DNA of 5,389 bases, taken from an uncultured Holophagaceae bacterium (GTDB lineage Bacteria; Acidobacteriota; Holophagae; Holophagales; Holophagaceae). Position numbers and translations under genes: made by a program. Location: assembly GCA_903890595.1 (NCBI GenBank), contig CAITBU010000188.1:1-5389 (forward strand), given 5' to 3'. How positions within the stretch are numbered: the stretch's first letter is position 1; the number at the start of each line of letters is the position of its first letter. The notes below the pieces were generated by a model that was given only the letters and a program-made list of their open reading frames with translations, did not search any database and had not been told where the DNA came from. Shown here piece by piece: positions 1 to 3,529 of the stretch.

Positions 1-1212
1 CAGGCGATCGGGGGTCCAGGCGTGGTCCGAGGTGCAGTGCACGGGCTGGACACTGGCCACCACGCCCTGCTTTCCGAAGCGGGCGGCGTCCTCGGCGGTG
101 ACGATCTGGGCGTGCTCGATGCGGGGGGGCAGCTCGCTCCGGCCCTTCTTGGCGGCCTGGGCCAGCAGGTCCAGGGCTGAGCGGTTGGCCGCATCCCCGA
201 TGGCGTGGATGGCGGGCTGGTAGCCGGCCCGCAGGGTGAGCGCCACGTCCCGGGCCACCTTGGTGGGGGGCGTGGCCCACAGCCCCAGGGCGCCAGCCTC
301 GTCGGCGTAGGGTGCCAGTAGGCGGGCGCCCCGGCTGCCCAGGGCCCCGTCCATGAAGAACTTCACGCCCTGCACCTGGAAGAAGGAGAGCTGCTTGGCC
401 CGGGGCCGCTTCAGCTCCCGCAGCATGAGGGCATGGTCGTGGCCCAGGTAGGCGAAGACCCGGATGGGCAGGGCATTTGCGGTGGCCAGGCGGCGGTAGG
501 CAGCCAGGCCCACGGCATCGATGCCCATGTCGGCCACGGCGGTGAAGCCCTGGGCCCGGAGGGCCTTCAGGCCGGCCTGGAGGCGGGCCTCCCGCTCGGC
601 GCTCGCGGGTTCGGGGATGTGCTTGCGCACCAGGTCCATGGCGGCGTCCACGAGGATCCCGGTGGCCTGGCCAGAGGCATCCCGCAGGATGCGGCCGCCC
701 TCGGGGTCGGGCGTGGCGGGGCCGATGCCCGCCGCCGCCAGAGCCGCAGGGTTCACCCAGGCGGCGTGGCCGTCCACCCGCTCCAGGAAGGCCGGCCGCG
801 TCCCCGTGGCGGTCGCCAGCTCGGCGCTGCCGGGAAAGCGTCCCCCCCAGCGGTTCTGGTCCCAGCCCCGGCCCACCACCCAGCCTTCGGGATGGTCTTG
901 GCCCCAGGTGCGGATGCGCTCCTGGGCCTCCTTGAGGCTCCGGACCCCCGCCAGGTCCACCTGCCGGTCCAGGGCACCGAGGCTCTCCACGTGGGCGTGC
1001 CCCTCCACCAGGCCCGGCAGCAGGGTGCCGCCCGGCAGGGCGATGCGGGTGGCGCCGGGGTGGGCGCGCAGCAGGGCCTCGGCGGGCCCCACAGCGAGGA
1101 TGCGCCCCTTGCGGAGGGCCACGGCCTGCCCCTGGACGGGGCCGGAGGGGGCCCACACCGTGGCCCCCGAGAGGATCTGGACCAGCGGGGGGGGCGGCGG
1201 GGGCAGGGGCAT
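1..1212 (-). CDS. YtcJ-type amidohydrolase (amidohydrolase family 3), C-terminus outside window
   Basis: The frame reads without a stop from ATG at 1212 to the left edge, giving 404 residues. It is a TIM-barrel metal-dependent hydrolase of the YtcJ / N-substituted formamide deformylase-like branch. Visible signatures are the HxH metal motif (H72, H74 in GLVEGHAHV), RGWDQNRWGG (115-124), DGHAAWVNPAAL (147-158), GVKFFMDGALGSRGA (282-296, with K284 where the family has its bridging lysine), IHAIGDAAN (335-343, metal H336), RIEHAQ (364-369, metal H367) and the family block ASVQPVHCTSDHAW (386-399). Family members are usually about 530-550 residues, so roughly 130 residues, including the usual C-terminal catalytic Asp, lie beyond the edge. 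The start is fixed because an in-frame stop lies at 1234-1236 and no other start codon occurs between; only a weak GAG serves as Shine-Dalgarno. No signal peptide is seen, so it is probably cytoplasmic. The N-terminus is unusual, with seven prolines in the first nine residues. The substrate cannot be told from sequence. It is divergent from the mutase gene. Confidence 0.9.
   Translation of the reverse strand, partial: MPLPPPPPPLVQILSGATVWAPSGPVQGQAVALRKGRILAVGPAEALLRAHPGATRIALPGGTLLPGLVEGHAHVESLGALDRQVDLAGVRSLKEAQERIRTWGQDHPEGWVVGRGWDQNRWGGRFPGSAELATATGTRPAFLERVDGHAAWVNPAALAAAGIGPATPDPEGGRILRDASGQATGILVDAAMDLVRKHIPEPASAEREARLQAGLKALRAQGFTAVADMGIDAVGLAAYRRLATANALPIRVFAYLGHDHALMLRELKRPRAKQLSFFQVQGVKFFMDGALGSRGARLLAPYADEAGALGLWATPPTKVARDVALTLRAGYQPAIHAIGDAANRSALDLLAQAAKKGRSELPPRIEHAQIVTAEDAARFGKQGVVASVQPVHCTSDHAWTPDRL
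1187..1194. repeat. G8 homopolymer at 5' end of amidohydrolase gene
   Basis: Eight consecutive G on the plus strand (C8 on the coding strand) fall in codons 7-9 of the minus-strand amidohydrolase and form part of its polyproline start. Runs of this length are prone to polymerase slippage and to sequencing error. A one-base change would shift the frame of the whole gene. The frame as given is intact for 404 codons, so the length shown is consistent with a functional gene. Confidence 0.8.
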
Positions 1213-1287
1213 GGGTGGCTCGGGGAAGGAGGCTCAGTGTAGCGTCCGAGGCCCCCCGGACGATAAGCTGGAAGATTCGGAGGCCCC
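1213..1287. promoter_or_regulatory. Divergent intergenic region with a short inverted repeat
   Basis: These 75 bases separate the divergent amidohydrolase and mutase genes and must hold the start signals for both. A 6-bp inverted repeat, CGTCCG (1243-1248) and CGGACG (1257-1262), surrounds an 8-base C-rich spacer and could be an operator half-site pair or a small hairpin. GATAAG at 1262-1267 is the only A/T-richer hexamer that could act as a -10 for the mutase, but I see no convincing -35, so promoter positions are not assigned. Confidence 0.35.
1279..1283 (+). promoter_or_regulatory. Ribosome binding site of mutase gene
   Basis: GGAGG lies four bases before ATG 1288. This is a strong Shine-Dalgarno match at slightly short spacing and supports the 1288 start. 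Confidence 0.7.
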
Positions 1288-2943
1288 ATGTACCAGAAGG
1301 ATTTCCTGGATCAGGTCCGCACGCAGCTCACCGTGAAGGAGGATCCTTCCAAGCTGCGGGAGCGCTCCTTCGAGACCACCTCGGGCATCCCCCTGAAGAA
1401 CAGCTACACCCCGGCGGACCTGGCGGACCACGATCCCCTCAAGGATCTGGGCGCTCCCGGCAAGTTCCCCTACACCCGCCACGTGCAGCCCACGGGCTAC
1501 CGGGGCCGCCTCTGGACCATGCGCCAGTACGCAGGCTTCGCCACCGCTGAAGAGAGCAACGCCCGCTACCGTTACCTGCTGGCGCAGGGCACCACGGGCC
1601 TCTCGGTGGCCTTCGACCTGCCCACGCAGATCGGCATGGATCCCGACCACGAGATGGCCCTGGGCGAAGTGGGCAAGGTGGGCGTCTCCATCAGCTCCAT
1701 CCACGACATGCGCACCCTCTTCCGGGACATCCCCCTGGATAAGGTCACCACCAGCATGACCATCAACGCCCCGGCGGCGGTGCTCCTGGCCCTCTACCTG
1801 GCCGTGGCCGAGGAGCAGGGCGTCAGCTGGGACAAGGTGGGTGGCACCATCCAGAACGACATCCTGAAGGAGTACATGGCCCGGGGCACCTACATCTTCC
1901 CGCCCCGCCAGAGCCTGCGCCTCATCACGGACATCTTCGCCTTCTGCGCCGACCAGGTGCCGGGCTGGAACACCATCTCCATCTCGGGCTACCACATCCG
2001 GGAGGCGGGCTGCACCGCGGCCCAGGAGATTGCCTTCACCCTGGGTGACGGCATCGCCTACGTCCAGGCGGCCCTGGATGCGGGCCTCAAGCTGGAGGTC
2101 TTTGCCCCCCGCCTCAGCTTCTTCTTCAACGCTCACAACCAGTTCTTCGAAGAGGTCGCCAAGTTCCGCGCCGCCCGCCGCCTGTGGGCCCGGATCATGA
2201 AGGATCGTTTCAAAACCGACGATGCAAAAAGCCAGATGTTGCGTTTCCACACGCAGACTGCGGGCAGCACCCTCACGGCCCAGCAACCGGATAACAACAT
2301 CGTCCGCACCACCGTGCAGGCCATGGCGGCGGTCTGCGGCGGCACCCAGAGCCTCCACACCAACAGTCGGGACGAGGCCCTGGCCCTGCCCACCGAGGTG
2401 AGCGCCCGCATCGCCCTGCGCACCCAGCAGATCCTGGCCCTCGAGTCCCGGGTGGCGGACGTGGTGGATCCCTTCGCTGGCAGCTACTACGTGGAGTCCC
2501 TCACGGATGAGCTGGAGGCCCGCGCCCTGGCCCTGCTCACCAAGGTGGATGAGCTCGGCGGCATGGTCAGTGCCATCGAGAAGGGCTTCCCCCAGCGGGA
2601 GATCCAGAACGCGGCCTACGCCTACCAGAAGGGCGTGGAGAAGGGCGAGCAGGTGGTGGTGGGTGTGAACCGCTTCACCATCACGGGCGAGGTCAAGCCG
2701 GACCTCCTGCGGGTGGACGAGGCCCTGGGCGCCGTGCGCCGCCAGCAGGTCGCCGCCATCCGGGCAGCTCGGAATCAGGCCGCTGTAGACACCTGTCTGG
2801 TGGACCTGCGCGCTGGCGCAGCCGGCACCGCCAACCTGATGCCCCTGATCCTCGCCGCTGTGAAGGCCGAGGCCACCGTGGGCGAGGTCTGCGATGCCCT
2901 GCGCAGCGTCTTCGGGGAGTACCAGGAGCAGATGGTGCTCTGA
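1288..2943 (+). CDS. Methylmalonyl-CoA mutase, catalytic (large) subunit lacking the B12-binding domain
   Basis: This adenosylcobalamin-dependent mutase interconverts (R)-methylmalonyl-CoA and succinyl-CoA in the cytoplasm, linking propionate and odd-chain carbon to the TCA cycle. The 551 residues cover the substrate-binding TIM barrel of the acyl-CoA mutase family. Landmarks are TMRQYAGFATAEESNA (77-92), AFDLPTQIG (108-116), GTIQNDILKEYMARGTYIFPP (186-206), SISGYHIREAG (231-241), FAPRLSFFFNAH (272-283), NNIVRT (336-341), GGTQSLHTNS (351-360) and VVDPFAGSYYVE (392-403). By alignment from memory to the Propionibacterium enzyme, Y81, Q189, R199, Y235 and H236 match Tyr89, Gln197, Arg207, Tyr243 and His244. 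Tyr and Arg at the first and third of these favour methylmalonyl-CoA; isobutyryl-CoA mutase has Phe and Gln there. The protein ends at SVFGEYQEQ, where full-length enzymes continue through a linker into the cobalamin domain with DxHxxG. It therefore belongs to the two-subunit type and needs a separate small B12-binding subunit, not present here. Ethylmalonyl-CoA or another dicarboxylic acyl-CoA cannot be fully excluded. Confidence 0.95.
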   Translation: MYQKDFLDQVRTQLTVKEDPSKLRERSFETTSGIPLKNSYTPADLADHDPLKDLGAPGKFPYTRHVQPTGYRGRLWTMRQYAGFATAEESNARYRYLLAQGTTGLSVAFDLPTQIGMDPDHEMALGEVGKVGVSISSIHDMRTLFRDIPLDKVTTSMTINAPAAVLLALYLAVAEEQGVSWDKVGGTIQNDILKEYMARGTYIFPPRQSLRLITDIFAFCADQVPGWNTISISGYHIREAGCTAAQEIAFTLGDGIAYVQAALDAGLKLEVFAPRLSFFFNAHNQFFEEVAKFRAARRLWARIMKDRFKTDDAKSQMLRFHTQTAGSTLTAQQPDNNIVRTTVQAMAAVCGGTQSLHTNSRDEALALPTEVSARIALRTQQILALESRVADVVDPFAGSYYVESLTDELEARALALLTKVDELGGMVSAIEKGFPQREIQNAAYAYQKGVEKGEQVVVGVNRFTITGEVKPDLLRVDEALGAVRRQQVAAIRAARNQAAVDTCLVDLRAGAAGTANLMPLILAAVKAEATVGEVCDALRSVFGEYQEQMVL

Positions 2944-3081
2944 GGCGGTTCCCCGCTGAGAAAGCCCCCAGCCTTCCAGCTGACTGCCAGGTGCAGGTCA
3001 TTCACGATCCTGGTATCCTTGTTGCAACGTCTTTTTAACCTTTTCCCGCTCGACGGGGTCACTTACACCACAGGAGCCACC
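2944..3081 (+). promoter_or_regulatory. Intergenic leader and possible extended -10 promoter of the small cytochrome gene
   Basis: These 138 bases separate the mutase stop from the cytochrome start. TGGTATCCT at 3011-3019 fits an extended -10 element (TGn followed by TATCCT), which would start a transcript near 3026 with a leader of about 55 bases. No good -35 is seen. A four-base-pair stem at 2945-2956 just after the mutase stop lacks a T-tract and is too weak to be called a terminator. The region is less GC-rich than the genes on either side, as expected for a promoter. Confidence 0.3.
3072..3076 (+). promoter_or_regulatory. Ribosome binding site of small cytochrome gene
   Basis: AGGAG stands five bases before ATG 3082. 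This decides the start against an upstream in-frame TTG at 3019, which has no comparable site and would bury the signal peptide behind 21 extra residues. Confidence 0.75.
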
Positions 3082-3336
3082 ATGCGCATCGCCACCCTCA
3101 TCACTGCTGCCGCCGTGCTGCTTGCCATCCCCGCCCAGGCCAAGATGCCCTTCGTGAAGAAGGCCCAGGAAGCCGGCTTCACCGAGGTCAAGGACTGCAA
3201 GGCCTGCCACACGGCCCTCCCCGTCAAGAAGGACGGCGAGATGACCGAGCGCGGCAAGTTCCTCAAGGCCACCAAGGCCGCCAAGAAGGCCGCCGAAGTG
3301 GACGTCAACTGGCTGAAGGACTTCAAGGCCAACTAA
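3082..3336 (+). CDS. Small periplasmic monoheme cytochrome c
   Basis: The 84-residue product begins with a clear Sec signal peptide: MR, a hydrophobic stretch (3-16), then AQA at 18-20 as the likely cleavage site. The mature part is about 64 residues and rich in lysine. It carries one c-type heme site, CKACH (C39, C42, H43), so covalent haem attachment in the periplasm is expected. H43 is the only histidine in the protein, so the distal ligand cannot be a second His from the same chain; M54 in the following DGEMTERGKFL segment is the best candidate, or the haem is five-coordinate. It is shorter than ordinary class I cytochromes c and is not one of the triheme PpcA-type carriers. A role as soluble electron shuttle next to the multiheme gene downstream is inference from position and export. 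I do not recognise a named family. A strong terminator follows 13 bases after the stop. Confidence 0.88.
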   Translation: MRIATLITAAAVLLAIPAQAKMPFVKKAQEAGFTEVKDCKACHTALPVKKDGEMTERGKFLKATKAAKKAAEVDVNWLKDFKAN

Positions 3337-3349
3337 GCCCAAAGGAACA

Positions 3350-3387
3350 GAAACAGCGCCGGGAGGGCCTCCTCCCGGCGCTGTTTC
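3350..3387 (+). terminator. Strong hairpin terminator after the small cytochrome gene
   Basis: A perfect 17-bp stem (3350-3366 with 3371-3387) closes on a 4-base loop GCCT. A second outer helix, CCCAAA (3338-3343) with TTTGGG (3390-3395), may extend it across an internal loop. The downstream T-tract is short and interrupted (TTT at 3390-3392 and 3399-3401), so this is a rho-independent-like terminator of imperfect type. It lies between the two cytochrome genes and argues that they are not one operon. Confidence 0.85.
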
Positions 3388-3457
3388 CGTTTGGGGGGTT
3401 TCTCGAGGTCTAGTTCCGGACAAGTCCCCCGAGGCAAAGGCAGGCCCGGCCTGGTTG

Positions 3458-3473
3458 AGTGATCCAGATCACT
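3458..3473. promoter_or_regulatory. CRP/FNR-family operator palindrome
   Basis: AGTGATC and GATCACT form a perfect 7-bp inverted repeat around a CA centre. Read as GTGA-N6-TCAC it has the core of the CRP consensus (TGTGA-N6-TCACA), missing only the outermost base on each side. Read as GTGAT-N4-ATCAC it differs from the FNR/DNR consensus (TTGAT-N4-ATCAA) only at the outer base of each half. It sits five bases upstream of a good -35 and 57 bases before the multiheme cytochrome start codon, a position suited to activation of that gene by a Crp/Fnr-superfamily regulator. Which branch of the superfamily binds cannot be told. Confidence 0.65.
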
Positions 3474-3477
3474 GCCC

Positions 3478-3507
3478 TTGGCAGGGGAGGAGAACTCAGG
3501 CTAGGGT
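3478..3507 (+). promoter_or_regulatory. Probable sigma70-like promoter of the multiheme cytochrome gene
   Basis: TTGGCA (3478-3483, five of six bases of the -35 consensus) is followed after 18 bases by TAGGGT (3502-3507), a weak -10 with the conserved first, second and last bases. TATAGA at 3507-3512 is an alternative -10 but at non-ideal spacing. The weak -10 fits a promoter needing an activator at the adjacent palindrome. Transcription would start near 3514. Confidence 0.45.
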
Positions 3508-3520
3508 ATAGAGGACATGT

Positions 3521-3524
3521 GAGG
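3521..3524 (+). promoter_or_regulatory. Ribosome binding site of multiheme cytochrome gene
   Basis: GAGG, five bases before ATG 3530, selects this start. The ATG at 3517 runs straight into TGA, and the 3530 start gives an intact signal peptide. Confidence 0.7.
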
Positions 3525-3529
3525 TAGCT

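Noticed and set aside
753..1289. Alternative amidohydrolase N-terminus from the minus-strand frame starting at 1289, joined by a frameshift at the G8 tract
   Set aside because: The upstream part would give a proline-rich segment without signal peptide or family similarity. The frame from 1212 already provides the expected start of the family's N-terminal beta-sandwich (ILSGATVWAP).
433..1336. Plus-strand open frames of about 270 codons across the amidohydrolase region
   Set aside because: The minus strand has a continuous 404-codon frame with YtcJ-family motifs. The plus-strand translations are repetitive G/A/R/P-rich shadows.
1234..2358. Long minus-strand open frame opposite the mutase (374 codons)
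   Set aside because: It overlaps fully conserved mutase coding sequence and has no domain signature or ribosome binding site; it is a shadow frame.
2991..3005. Possible second CRP-like site (GTGC...TCAC) upstream of the small cytochrome
   Set aside because: The half-sites are imperfect and seven rather than six bases apart, so there is no real dyad symmetry.
3019..3081. Upstream TTG start that would lengthen the small cytochrome to 105 residues
   Set aside because: It would place 21 non-hydrophobic residues before the signal peptide and has no Shine-Dalgarno, while ATG 3082 has AGGAG at good spacing.
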